From: Eubacterium sp.
GTDB lineage: Bacteria > Bacillota > Clostridia > Oscillospirales > Acutalibacteraceae
DNA length: 64,000 bases
Assembly (NCBI GenBank): GCA_022511205.1
Contig: JAFLRY010000001.1
Location: 80,359 to 144,358 of the forward strand
Direction of reading: 5' to 3'
In this document: in pieces, positions 8,723-18,080 of the stretch
Layout of the letters: each line of letters begins with the position of its first letter
Position numbering within the stretch: position 1 is the first letter of the stretch
Program-made: the position numbers and the translations under genes
The notes under the pieces: model-generated
Seen by the model: only the letters and a program-made list of their open reading frames with translations
Databases searched by the model: none
What the model was told of the DNA's origin: nothing

Positions 8723-9667
8723 TTATTTCTTATGCTTTTCAGCCTTTTCTTTTTCCTTAGCATCATGCTCAGCAAGCTTTCTCTTGGCCTCTTCAACAAC
8801 CCTTTTCTGCTCCTCTGCGGCCGCTTTCGCTGCTTCTTCACGAGCCTTTGCTTTTCTTTCGGCGTCTTCCTTAGCCTTCTGCTCCTTCGCGTCCGCCTTC
8901 GCCTTTCTTTCAGCCTCAAGCTCTTCATCGCTCTTAGCGGGAGCAACCGCAACGGCAACATTGATTCCCAGCGCAACAAGGAAAAGAACAACGGCAACAA
9001 TATAACCCCATGCAAATCCGCCCGAAACGTTGATAGCGGAAATCGCGCCAAAGGAGAATGCCGTGAAATCATTTCCGAGAGAAGCGGCAATAGAGAAGAT
9101 TATCATTGAAGCTAAGGAAACGATAATTGCCAAAGATTCATAGATAACGCTTGACTTCGTTTTCGGCTTAGCGCACTTGATGATCGTCATAAAGAACGCG
9201 ATAACAATGAAAATCAAAGAAAGCAGATACAGCACCGTTGCTATAAACATAAAGGTAACAGGGCCGCTGTACGCTTCAAAGCCCATATTTGCAAAGATAA
9301 GTGATGAATTACCGGTGAGCTGAGAAATTATATCAAGGATACCCTTATTGCCGGAAAGAGAAATAAGAGCCAGATCAAAGCCCGCGCCCGTTGAGCCTGC
9401 CTTAATAATCGACCAGGGAAGGATAAAAGCGATTACCTGAATAAAGGTAAGAACGATCCTTGCGATACGAAGCTTGGTGCCAAAAAGTGAATACTTCACA
9501 CGGTTTAAGGTTTTGTAAAACGTTCCAAAAGCTCTTTCGGCGTTTTTATTATCCTCTTCAAGCCTTTCCATCCAATTAAAGTTGGGAATAGATACTCCGC
9601 ACTTTGAACATTCGGCCTTTATGTTCCAAAACGGTATTTTAACTCCGCAATTAGGGCAGTTTGCCAT
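8723..9667 (-). CDS. Zinc-ribbon membrane protein with a charged coiled-coil tail
   Basis: 314 residues in three parts. Residues 1-30 hold a zinc ribbon (CPNC and CSKC). About 65-235 contain four or so membrane segments. From about 240 to the end is a cytoplasmic helix of Ala/Glu/Lys/Arg repeats, strongly predicted as coiled coil. I do not recognise a named family; the zinc ribbon plus membrane layout recurs in clostridial proteins of unknown function. Promoter TTGACA-N17-TAAAAT lies upstream. A similar charged tail ends the transporter at 37059-39599. Confidence 0.6.
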   Translation of the reverse strand: MANCPNCGVKIPFWNIKAECSKCGVSIPNFNWMERLEEDNKNAERAFGTFYKTLNRVKYSLFGTKLRIARIVLTFIQVIAFILPWSIIKAGSTGAGFDLALISLSGNKGILDIISQLTGNSSLIFANMGFEAYSGPVTFMFIATVLYLLSLIFIVIAFFMTIIKCAKPKTKSSVIYESLAIIVSLASMIIFSIAASLGNDFTAFSFGAISAINVSGGFAWGYIVAVVLFLVALGINVAVAVAPAKSDEELEAERKAKADAKEQKAKEDAERKAKAREEAAKAAAEEQKRVVEEAKRKLAEHDAKEKEKAEKHKK

Positions 9668-9746
9668 AAGAACACCTCATCACTTAGAATATACCAATAA
9701 TTATTTTATAATGTTTAAATAAAAATGTCAATATAAATAAAAAAAT

Positions 9747-9774
9747 AATGCCTTCCCATCACAGAGAAGGCATT
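9747..9774 (-). terminator. Intrinsic terminator after the sodium symporter
   Basis: Stem AATGCCTTC / GAAGGCATT (9747-9755 with 9766-9774), followed on the minus strand by ATTTTTTTA. It probably ends the long ABC-Trk-symporter operon. Confidence 0.8.
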
Positions 9775-9781
9775 TGATTCA

Positions 9782-11176
9782 TCACTTCATTAGCTTTGAT
9801 TTTTTTATGTATTCATTCGTATCCTTAGCAAGCACGCCCGAAAGAACCAGCAAACAAATCAGGTTTGGAATAGCCATAAGCGCGTTTGCGATATCGCTGA
9901 AGGACCATACGATATCAAGGGCAACCGTAGCGCCGATAAATACGAATATCGAGAAAATAACCCTGTAAATATAGCAAACGTAGTGCTTTTTAAAGAGATA
10001 TTCAAGGGATCTTTCGCCCTGATATTCCCAGCCGAGAATAGTAGAAAAAGCAAACATAAGAATACCTACTGTTACGAGTATCGCTCCGGGTTTACCGAGC
10101 GCGGATTCAAAGGCGGCAATGGTAAGCGGAGCGCCGGAAATAAGAGCTCCGTTTGCATCAACAGAGCCGATAACTCCCGAAGTCGCAATAGCAAGGCCTG
10201 TTATGGTGCAAACGATGATCGTATCGATAAAAGTGCCGCACATATTTATGAAGCCCTGCTCAACGTGCTCGTCAGTTGAAACTGAGGAAGCGGTGATCGC
10301 CGCCGAGCCGAGACCTGCCTCGTTGGAGAAAACGCCTCTTGCAATGCCGTATCTTGCACTGCTGAGAACAGAAGCTGTTACAGTACCTGCAATGCCTCCG
10401 GCAACTGCTTTTCCGCCGAATGCCATTGAAAAGATCGTGGCAAGACCGGCGGGAATGTTTTTGAAATTAATGCAGATCACCGCAATACCCGCAACTATGT
10501 AGAAAACAGACATAATAGGTACGAGTATTGAGGATACCTTGGATATGGATTTGATGCCGCCGAATACGATAACAGCAGTCAGAGCCCCAATAATAAGGCC
10601 TGTTACCCACGTAGGAACGGTAAAGGTGCTTTCCATCGAGCTTGAAATTGAGTTAGCCTGAGAGAGATTGCCGATACCGAAGGAAGCTATAACTGTAAAC
10701 ACGGCAAACGCGCCGGCAAGAAACGTTGCGATACCCTTATGCTTAAAGGCATTTTTGATCGTATACATCGGTCCGCCGACTGATTCGCCCTTTTCATTTA
10801 CAGTGCGGTATTTAACGGCAAGTGCGCATTCCGCATATTTCGTTGTAATGCCGAAAGCCGCGGCGATCCACATCCAGACGAGCGCGCCGGGGCCGCCCAT
10901 TATCATAGCTGTGGCAACGCCTACGATGTTACCCGTTCCGATAGTTCCGGCAAGAGCGGTCATAAGAGCGGAAAAAGGAGATATCTCGCCTGTTTTTCCG
11001 TTTGTTTTCCTTGATTCGGGGCTGATAATTGCCGCAAGCGCCTTGGGAAGCCTGATCCACGGGATAAATCTCAGTCTGAACGTGAGGAAAATTCCCGTGC
11101 CGACCAAAAGCACAAGCGTAACGGGACCCCAAACAACGTCGTCAATGGAGTTGAGGATCTGTTGTAGCTTTTCCAT
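9782..11176 (-). CDS. Sodium/alanine(glycine) symporter, AGCS family
   Basis: 464 residues with about ten membrane helices, importing alanine or glycine with Na+. Family marks include FLTFRLRFIPW near the N terminus, GTIGTGNIVGVATA, GGPMYTIKNAF and SNEAGLGSAAITAS. It begins 31 bp behind trkH on the same strand, so it may share the transcript. Exact amino acid not decidable. Confidence 0.9.
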   Translation of the reverse strand: MEKLQQILNSIDDVVWGPVTLVLLVGTGIFLTFRLRFIPWIRLPKALAAIISPESRKTNGKTGEISPFSALMTALAGTIGTGNIVGVATAMIMGGPGALVWMWIAAAFGITTKYAECALAVKYRTVNEKGESVGGPMYTIKNAFKHKGIATFLAGAFAVFTVIASFGIGNLSQANSISSSMESTFTVPTWVTGLIIGALTAVIVFGGIKSISKVSSILVPIMSVFYIVAGIAVICINFKNIPAGLATIFSMAFGGKAVAGGIAGTVTASVLSSARYGIARGVFSNEAGLGSAAITASSVSTDEHVEQGFINMCGTFIDTIIVCTITGLAIATSGVIGSVDANGALISGAPLTIAAFESALGKPGAILVTVGILMFAFSTILGWEYQGERSLEYLFKKHYVCYIYRVIFSIFVFIGATVALDIVWSFSDIANALMAIPNLICLLVLSGVLAKDTNEYIKKSKLMK

Positions 11177-11207
11177 AAATAAATCTCCTTTCGATCTATA
11201 CTATGAT

Positions 11208-12653
11208 TTATTTTAATTTGTAAGTCCTTGGAGCGAAAAGAATCAGTATCGGGAAAAGCTCAAGCCTTCCTGCCAGCATATCAAAGCAAAATACGATTTT
11301 TGAAAGCAAGCTAAACGAAGCATAGTTCCCCGTTGGTCCTATCATTTCAAGACCGGGTCCTACGTTATTAAGGCATGAAATTACGGACGTGACAGTGGTA
11401 GGAGTATCAAATCCGTTTATCGAAATGATCAGCATTGAACCCAATAAGATTCCGAGATAAATGATAAGATATGAGTTAATTCCCGTGAGCACCTTTTTTT
11501 CAACAACGTTTCCGTTCATTCTGACTTTCGTTATGGCGTTGGGATTGAGTGCCTTTTTGATATCGGCGTGCATTTCCTTGAAATACAGCATAATACGCGT
11601 AACCTTCATACCGCCGCCCGTTGAACCTACGCTTCCTCCAACGAACATCAGTGCTACCAGAAGCAGCTTACTGAAGGTATTCCACGTATTGAAATCAACG
11701 GTGCAGAAGCCGGTGGTACTCATAATCGCGTTTACGTTAAATGCCGCGTCACGGATTGCGTCCGCAATATTTTCATAGCTACCCGCAATATTCAGAGTAA
11801 TAAGTACAACGGAAATGAGGTTTAGTGAAACGTAAGTCCAAAACTCTTCGTCTTTAAACGCACTTGAGAATCTTCTTATAAGAACGAAGAAATACAAATT
11901 GAAGTTTACGCCGAAAAGGAACATAAACACGATCAGTATCCATTCAATAGTGGGGCTGTTATAAGACAATATTGAGGCGTTTTTAACGGCGAACCCGCCT
12001 GTGCCTGCGGTTGAAAAAGCGGTTGTGACCGCGTCAAAAAAGCGCATTTTCGTGAAGAAAAAGAGAATGAGCGCTTCTATAAGGGTCAAAGAGCAGTAGA
12101 TAACGTAGAGTATTCTCGTACTGGTTTGTATCTTGGAAACCACCTTGCCCGCCTTTGGACCGGGGACTTCGGCTTTCATTATATACATAGAATGGCTTTC
12201 GCTTTTGGGGATCAAAGCGATCATAAAGGAAAGAATTCCCATACCGCCTATCCAGTGGGTAAATGAACGCCAGAAAAGTATTGATTTCGGCAGTGCTTCG
12301 ATCTCAGTAATTATCGTTGCGCCTGTGGTGGAGAAGCCCGAACAGGTTTCAAAGAAAGCGTCTATATAATGAGGAACTGCTCCGCTGATAAGAAAAGGCA
12401 GTGCGCCGAAGGCAGACATTAATATCCACGAAAGGCCGCAGATAACAAGCCCTTCTTTAGTAAATATACTTCTATCCTTTGGCTTTTTTGCCACCAGCAG
12501 TATGCCGAGAAAAAGCAAAAGCGCGGATGGCACGAGAAAAGCTATCGTTAATCCTTCGCTGTAATAAAAGGAAACGGTTATTGGCAGAAGCATAAGCGCG
12601 CCGACTACTAAAAATATTTTACCGAGTACATAAGATACTGCTCTGTAATTCAT
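11208..12653 (-). CDS. trkH: Trk potassium uptake channel subunit
   Basis: 481-residue membrane protein of the TrkH/KtrB family. The four selectivity P-loops are readable: FSTTGATI, STAGTGGFAVK, MSTTGFCTVDF and CLNNVGPGLEMIGPTG. It works with the TrkA gating ring encoded immediately upstream (51 bp gap). Confidence 0.92.
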   Translation of the reverse strand: MNYRAVSYVLGKIFLVVGALMLLPITVSFYYSEGLTIAFLVPSALLLFLGILLVAKKPKDRSIFTKEGLVICGLSWILMSAFGALPFLISGAVPHYIDAFFETCSGFSTTGATIITEIEALPKSILFWRSFTHWIGGMGILSFMIALIPKSESHSMYIMKAEVPGPKAGKVVSKIQTSTRILYVIYCSLTLIEALILFFFTKMRFFDAVTTAFSTAGTGGFAVKNASILSYNSPTIEWILIVFMFLFGVNFNLYFFVLIRRFSSAFKDEEFWTYVSLNLISVVLITLNIAGSYENIADAIRDAAFNVNAIMSTTGFCTVDFNTWNTFSKLLLVALMFVGGSVGSTGGGMKVTRIMLYFKEMHADIKKALNPNAITKVRMNGNVVEKKVLTGINSYLIIYLGILLGSMLIISINGFDTPTTVTSVISCLNNVGPGLEMIGPTGNYASFSLLSKIVFCFDMLAGRLELFPILILFAPRTYKLK

Positions 12654-12703
12654 AAAGCACCTGAAAATCTTTCTGCAAATTAATTGAATACGGTTTACTC
12701 TGT

Positions 12704-14065
12704 TTAATCAAAAATATCCTTAAGCTTTTCGATCTTTCTCTCCTTGGAAACTACAACGATCCTGTCGCCTTCCAGAATAACGTCGTCGCCCTTGGGGAAG
12801 ATGATTTTTCCTTTACGGCTGATTGAAGCGATAAGAATATCTCTCTTGAAATTGATCTCATTGAGAGGCTTATTGAGATTTCTCGTCTTGGAATCAACAA
12901 GGAACTCAGCGGCTTCAACCTTGCCGTCCACAAGCTTGTATAGGGTTTTCATCTCGCCTGAAGCGGCAAATCTTTTGGCGCGAACGTAGTGGGTTATCGC
13001 CTCAGCGGCAATTCCTGTTACGTTGATCACACTGTCTGTTGAGAATTTATCAAGAATGATAGAAAGATTGTCGTTATCTATTTTTGTGATATTCTTCGGA
13101 ACTTTGCAGGCCTCGGCAAACGCCGTTACCATTATATTGATCTCGTCCGAATTCGTAAGGGTGATAACGGCATCCATTTTTTCGATACCTTCTTCTTTTA
13201 GGAAAGAGTATTCATTCGCGTCACCGCAAACAACTGTGGTATCGTCTAAAAGATCAGAAAACTCATCGCACACAGCCTTATCCTTTTCGATGAGAATAAC
13301 GTTTTTTCCTTGCTTTTCAAGCATTCCCGCAAGGTAAAACGCGATCCTTGATCCGCCGATTATCATGATGTCTTTAATATTGGCGAACTTTTTATTCGGG
13401 CTGAATTCCTTAACGATGGAAGAAAGGTACTTGTGGCTTCCCGTGATATAGATTTTATCATATGCCTTAATGCAGAAGTTTCCGTTGGGAATATAAACCT
13501 CATCGCCTCTTTCTACGGCGCATATGAGCATTTTTTTCTTAAACTGAGATGATATATCCCAAACGGTTTTATCGGCAAAACTGCTTTCAGGATGGATCTT
13601 AACCTCCGCCAGATCCACAAGTCCGTCCGCAAAAGTATCTATCTGCATTGCGCTGGGGAACTGAATTATCCTTGAAATCTCAAGCGCGGCGCTGAAATCG
13701 GGATTAAAGAGCATTGAAATACCCAGCTCTGATCTCATAAAATTGATCTGCTTCATATATTCGGGGTTTCTTACGCGCGCAACAGTGTGTTTAGCGCCAA
13801 GCTTCTTCGCGATAATACAGGAAAGTACGTTGTATTCATCAGAAGCAGTGCAGGCGATGAGAATATCGGTTTTCTTAACTCCCGCTTCTTCAAGATCGTG
13901 CCTGATAACAGCTCCGCCGACCATTCCCTGAACGTCGTAATTGTCTACGATGTTATTTACGATTTCCTCTTTCTTGTCAAAAACCGTGATATTATGGTTT
14001 TCGTCTGAAAGACTTTTCGCAAGAGTTGTTCCGAGCTTTCCGCAGCCAACAATTATAATGTTCAC
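12704..14065 (-). CDS. trkA: Trk potassium system NAD-binding gating subunit
   Basis: 453 residues with two RCK modules: first Rossmann motif GCGKLGTTLAKSL at the N terminus, second IIGGSRIAFYLAGML at about residue 235, each followed by an RCK-C domain. This two-module size is TrkA rather than KtrA. Its ATG overlaps the stop of the upstream ABC gene by 4 nt (ATGA), so translation is coupled. Confidence 0.92.
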   Translation of the reverse strand: MNIIIVGCGKLGTTLAKSLSDENHNITVFDKKEEIVNNIVDNYDVQGMVGGAVIRHDLEEAGVKKTDILIACTASDEYNVLSCIIAKKLGAKHTVARVRNPEYMKQINFMRSELGISMLFNPDFSAALEISRIIQFPSAMQIDTFADGLVDLAEVKIHPESSFADKTVWDISSQFKKKMLICAVERGDEVYIPNGNFCIKAYDKIYITGSHKYLSSIVKEFSPNKKFANIKDIMIIGGSRIAFYLAGMLEKQGKNVILIEKDKAVCDEFSDLLDDTTVVCGDANEYSFLKEEGIEKMDAVITLTNSDEINIMVTAFAEACKVPKNITKIDNDNLSIILDKFSTDSVINVTGIAAEAITHYVRAKRFAASGEMKTLYKLVDGKVEAAEFLVDSKTRNLNKPLNEINFKRDILIASISRKGKIIFPKGDDVILEGDRIVVVSKERKIEKLKDIFD

Positions 14066-15822
14066 GATTCGCTCCTCCTTAAACCGCTGAACTGACTATA
14101 ATACAGTTTATTATAAAATCCTTTTTTGTCAAGTAATTCTTTATGAGTTCCCGTTTCAATAACCGTTCCGTTATTCATAACGAGTATCAAATCAGCGTTT
14201 TTAATGGTTGAAAGCCTGTGGGCAACGATAAAGGTGGTCTTGCCCTTCATCAAAGTGTTGAACGCCTTTTGAATTCTGATCTCCGTTCTCGTATCTATGC
14301 TGGAGGTCGCCTCGTCAAGAATAAGCATCGGCGGATTGACCAGCATAAGCCTCGTTATGCACAAAAGCTGTTTTTGACCTTGGGAAAGATTGCCGCCGTC
14401 CGAGCCGATGACCGTATCGTAGCCCTTCGGCAAACGCTTGATAAAGGAGTGGGCATGGGCTTTTTTCGCCGCTTCGATCGCTTCTTCTGTGGTAGCGTTC
14501 GGCTTTCCCATACAGATATTTTCAAGCACTGTGCCGCTCTTCAGCCAAGTGTCCTGCAACACCATGCCGAAGGCGTTGCGGAGCGATCTAACATTGATAT
14601 CGTTATAATCTATGCCGTCAGCGGAGATAGAACCCCCGTTTATATCGTAAAACTTCATCAAAAGATTGATAAGCGTTGTTTTACCGCAGCCTGTGGGGCC
14701 AACGATCGCAACCCTCATACCCTCTTTGATGTCAAGCGATAAGTCTTTGATAAGCTCCTTATCCTCCGTGTAGCTGAAGGAAACGTCATCAAGAACGATG
14801 TTGCCCTTTACGTTCTCAAGCACAGTATTTTCATCTGTATCGGGCTTGACTTCCTTTTCCTCGATAAGCTCAATAAGTCTGCCGGCGCAGGCAAGGGAGT
14901 TTTGAAGCTCCGTGATAACACCGCTGATCTCATTGAAGGGCTTCGTATACTGATTGGCATACGCCAAAAACGAAGCGAGGATACCGACTGTTATTCCGCC
15001 GTAGCCCGAAACAGCCATTATCGCTCCGAAAAGTGCCACCGCCGCATAGACGATACTGTTTACAAATCTCGTTGCGGGATTTGTTATTGAGGAATAAAAG
15101 GTTGCGCGCAAGGAATATTTTCGAAATCTCTCGTTGATCTCGTCAAACTTTTCCATATTCTGCGCTTTGTGGCCGTACGCCTCGATGACCTTTTGATTGG
15201 TTATCATCTCGTCTACGAAGGCGGTCTGCTCTCCCCTTGTCTCACTCTGAAGCTTAAACATCGAATAGGTTTTGTTTGCGATGAATTTTGCGATAAAGAA
15301 CGAGAGCGGCGTTAAAACCACAACTACTATCGCGATCCAAACGTTTATGGAAAGCATAAAGAAGAGCGTTCCGATAATCGTAGCAACACCTGTAAATAGC
15401 TGAGTGAAACCCATCAGCAATCCGTCCGCGAACTGATCCGCGTCCGATATAACCTTGCTGACGGTATCTCCGCTCGAGTGGGAATCGAGATAGGTAAAGG
15501 GCAGCACTTCGATTTTTTTAAACGCCTTATCCCTCATATCTCTTACTACGTTGAAGGTGATCCTGTTATTGAATACGTTCATCACCCACTGAAGCAGTGC
15601 GGCAACGAGAACTATCACGGCTATCTGGATCAGAAGCTTTGTGATCGAATCAAAATCAACGTTATTTTTTGCTACGATAAAGTCTATCGCCCTGCCCACT
15701 AAAACGGGAACATAAAGGGTAAGCGCAGTTGAAAGTACGGCAAAAATCAGCGAAACAAAGATGAAATATTTGTATCTGCCGACGTAGGACAATACTTTTT
15801 TAAGAATCGTTTTATTCTTCAT
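14062..15822 (-). CDS. ABC exporter subunit with the catalytically competent motifs
   Basis: About 586 residues: six-helix transmembrane domain and ABC domain. Walker A GPTGCGKTTLINL, signature LSQGQ, Walker B LILDEATSSID with the catalytic Glu, and H-loop VAHRLST with His. The ATG at 15822 has AGGAGGATA upstream and overlaps the preceding gene by 11 nt. It pairs with the 15812-17536 product as a heterodimeric multidrug or lipid-type exporter; substrate unknown. Confidence 0.9.
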   Translation of the reverse strand: MKNKTILKKVLSYVGRYKYFIFVSLIFAVLSTALTLYVPVLVGRAIDFIVAKNNVDFDSITKLLIQIAVIVLVAALLQWVMNVFNNRITFNVVRDMRDKAFKKIEVLPFTYLDSHSSGDTVSKVISDADQFADGLLMGFTQLFTGVATIIGTLFFMLSINVWIAIVVVVLTPLSFFIAKFIANKTYSMFKLQSETRGEQTAFVDEMITNQKVIEAYGHKAQNMEKFDEINERFRKYSLRATFYSSITNPATRFVNSIVYAAVALFGAIMAVSGYGGITVGILASFLAYANQYTKPFNEISGVITELQNSLACAGRLIELIEEKEVKPDTDENTVLENVKGNIVLDDVSFSYTEDKELIKDLSLDIKEGMRVAIVGPTGCGKTTLINLLMKFYDINGGSISADGIDYNDINVRSLRNAFGMVLQDTWLKSGTVLENICMGKPNATTEEAIEAAKKAHAHSFIKRLPKGYDTVIGSDGGNLSQGQKQLLCITRLMLVNPPMLILDEATSSIDTRTEIRIQKAFNTLMKGKTTFIVAHRLSTIKNADLILVMNNGTVIETGTHKELLDKKGFYNKLYYSQFSGLRRSES

Positions 15823-17536
15823 AAGTATCCTCCTCTCCAAACTGCGAATCGTATATTTCTTTGTATACGTCACAGTTTTCAAGAAGCTCCTTATGAGTGC
15901 CGATGCCTACCGCCGCGCCGTCGTCAAGCACGATGAGCTTATCGGCGCACATAACTGATGAGGCGCGCTGGCTGACGATAAACACAGTGGGAGCGTAATC
16001 AAGGCTGAGTATCTCCTCGCGCATCGCTGCTTCGGTGGCGAAATCAAGGGCAGAGGTACTGTCATCAAGAACGAGTATCTCCGGCTTTCTCACAAGCGCC
16101 CTCGCAACGGAAAGCCTTTGCTTCTGACCGCCGGAAAGGTTTGAGCCGTTTTGCTCTATCTCAGCGTCAAGCCCGCCCTTTTCCATTACGGAATCAAATA
16201 TCTGCGCTTTTTTCAGCGCTTCAAGCATATCCTCATCCGTGGCGTTTTCGTCGCCCCATTTGAGGTTATCTCTTACAGTGCCTTTAAAAAGCGCCGCCTT
16301 TTGAAGGGCGAAACCCGTCTTTTGGCGAAGCTCGTCGTCGGAATAAGCCTTAACGTCAACACCGTCAACCAGCACTTCTCCCTCGGTGGCATCATAAAAA
16401 TGCGGAATGAGAGAAACGAGGCTCGTTTTTCCGCTTCCCGTACCGCCTATAATTCCTATAACGCTTCCCTTTTCCGCGCTGAAGCTGATATTTTCAAGGG
16501 AATTTTCGGAAGCGCCCTTGTATTTCAACGAAACGTTTTTGAAATCTACTGCGTTATCCGTCTGCTTACCGTTGTTTGAATTATGCTCGAGCGTGTTTTC
16601 AAGCTCTAAAACGCCCTCTATTCTTGAAGCGCAGGCAAGCGCCTTCGTAACCGTTACGATAAGATTCGCAAGCTTTATCAGCTCAATGAGTATCTGGCTC
16701 ATATAGTTGTAGAGCGCAACAACTTCGCCCTGCGTGAGATTACCTGAATCCACCTGAAGCGCGCCGCTGTAGATAAGAAGCACTACGGCAAAATTGATTA
16801 TAACGTAGGTTACGGGATTCATCAGCGCGGATATTCTGCCCACTGCCTTTTGAAGGTGGGAAAGGAATTTGTTCTTCGCTACGAAATCCTCAATCTCGTT
16901 TTCTTCCTGCGTAAAGGCTCTTATTACTCTTGCGCCGCTTAAATTCTCTCTCGTTTTGAGCGTTATCACATCAAGATTATTTTGTATTTTTCTGTATTTC
17001 GGAATGGTGTACGCCATAATTCCAAAAACCACTAACGATAAAAGCGGGATCGCGCCGGCGAAAATCAGAGCTGATTTAACGTCTACGGTGAATGCCATTA
17101 TCATCGCGCCGAACACGATAAAGGGACTGCGCAGAAACAGGCGCAGAACGAGGTTGACGCCGTTTTGCACCTGATTTGAATCTGTATTTATCCTTGTGAT
17201 AAGGCTTGAAGTGCCGATTTTATCAAGCTCGTTAAATGAGAGTGACTGAATTTTTTCGAAAAGCGCGTGGCGAAGCTCCATACCAAAGCCCGTTGCCGCC
17301 TTTGCCGCGAAGTACTGAGCCGTGATTGAAGCCACCATTCCCACTACAGCAAGGAGAACGAGTATTCCGCAACGAGTAAGAATGAAGCCGAGATCATTAT
17401 TAATAATGCCCTTGTCAATTATCGCGGCAACAACGAGGGGAACTATAAGCTCAAAAGCCGCTTCAAGCATTTTGAAAAGCGGCGCGAGGAAAGATTCTTT
17501 TTTGTAATTTTTCAGAAATATGAGCAATTTCTTCAT
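15812..17536 (-). CDS. ABC exporter subunit with degenerate ATP-site residues
   Basis: 574 residues, same domain order as its partner. Walker A GGTGSGKTSLVSL and signature LSGGQKQRLS are intact, but the residue after Walker B is Asp (VLDDSTSALD) and the H-loop His is Gln (VSQRASS). This is the known asymmetric pattern of heterodimeric exporters (TM287/288, BmrCD type), in which one ATP site is non-hydrolytic. First gene of the ABC-trkA-trkH-symporter run. Confidence 0.9.
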   Translation of the reverse strand: MKKLLIFLKNYKKESFLAPLFKMLEAAFELIVPLVVAAIIDKGIINNDLGFILTRCGILVLLAVVGMVASITAQYFAAKAATGFGMELRHALFEKIQSLSFNELDKIGTSSLITRINTDSNQVQNGVNLVLRLFLRSPFIVFGAMIMAFTVDVKSALIFAGAIPLLSLVVFGIMAYTIPKYRKIQNNLDVITLKTRENLSGARVIRAFTQEENEIEDFVAKNKFLSHLQKAVGRISALMNPVTYVIINFAVVLLIYSGALQVDSGNLTQGEVVALYNYMSQILIELIKLANLIVTVTKALACASRIEGVLELENTLEHNSNNGKQTDNAVDFKNVSLKYKGASENSLENISFSAEKGSVIGIIGGTGSGKTSLVSLIPHFYDATEGEVLVDGVDVKAYSDDELRQKTGFALQKAALFKGTVRDNLKWGDENATDEDMLEALKKAQIFDSVMEKGGLDAEIEQNGSNLSGGQKQRLSVARALVRKPEILVLDDSTSALDFATEAAMREEILSLDYAPTVFIVSQRASSVMCADKLIVLDDGAAVGIGTHKELLENCDVYKEIYDSQFGEEDTYEE

Positions 17537-17575
17537 AATTCACCAAAAAACAAATATCGTAATTTTGCTGTATAG

Positions 17576-17605
17576 ATTATAATACCCAAGTTATAAAGAA
17601 ATCAA
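17576..17605 (-). promoter_or_regulatory. Promoter of the ABC exporter operon
   Basis: Minus-strand TTGATT (17600-17605), 18-nt spacer, TATAAT (17576-17581), about 40 nt before the ATG at 17536. Confidence 0.6.
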
Positions 17606-17623
17606 TACTAATCATTTATTTTA

Positions 17624-17652
17624 TTGAAAAATTTAGATATTTAATATATAAT
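17624..17652 (+). promoter_or_regulatory. Promoter of the DUF2809-like gene
   Basis: TTGAAA (17624-17629), 17-nt spacer, TATAAT (17647-17652). Divergent from the ABC operon promoter. Confidence 0.7.
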
Positions 17653-17684
17653 AGGCATAATCAATTATGCAATTGGGGCTCAGT

Positions 17685-18080
17685 ATGGAAAACAAAAAGA
17701 AAAAAAGAATATTCTATGCCGCGGCAACGCTTATCCTTTTGGCGGTTGAGGTGCTTATAGCGCTTTACGTTCACGATGATTTCGTGAGACCGTATATAGG
17801 CGACGTGCTGGCGGTTATCGTTGTTTACACATTCATACGAATAATCGTTCCTGAAAAGTGTGCTTTGCTTCCCCTTTTCGTATTTATATTTGCAGTGGGA
17901 GTAGAGGTTTTGCAGTATTTTGATTTGGTAACGGTTTTAGGCTTGGAGGGCAACAGATTTTTAAAAATTTTGCTTGGATCTGTATTTGACTTGAAGGATA
18001 TAATGTGCTATGCTATCGGCTGTGCATTATTAGGGCTATATGAGTTTGGAGGAAGAAAATTATGGAAAAGAAACCTGTAA
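17685..18080 (+). CDS. DUF2809-like small membrane protein
   Basis: 131 residues from the ATG at 17685, with four hydrophobic helices. The segments RPYIGDVLAVIVVYTFIR, VEVLQYFD and DIMCYAIGCALLGLY match a family of four-helix proteins of unknown function (DUF2809/YjgA-like). The ATG at 17667 has no ribosome site; 17685 follows TTGGGG. It overlaps the next gene by 19 nt, so the two are translated together. Confidence 0.65.
   Translation: MENKKKKRIFYAAATLILLAVEVLIALYVHDDFVRPYIGDVLAVIVVYTFIRIIVPEKCALLPLFVFIFAVGVEVLQYFDLVTVLGLEGNRFLKILLGSVFDLKDIMCYAIGCALLGLYEFGGRKLWKRNL

Noticed and set aside
8732..9109. Long open frames opposite the charged tails of the zinc-ribbon protein and of the GPH transporter
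   Set aside because: They come from Lys/Glu/Ala-rich repeats on the coding strand, lack ribosome sites and encode low-complexity Ser/Leu/Phe or Arg runs.
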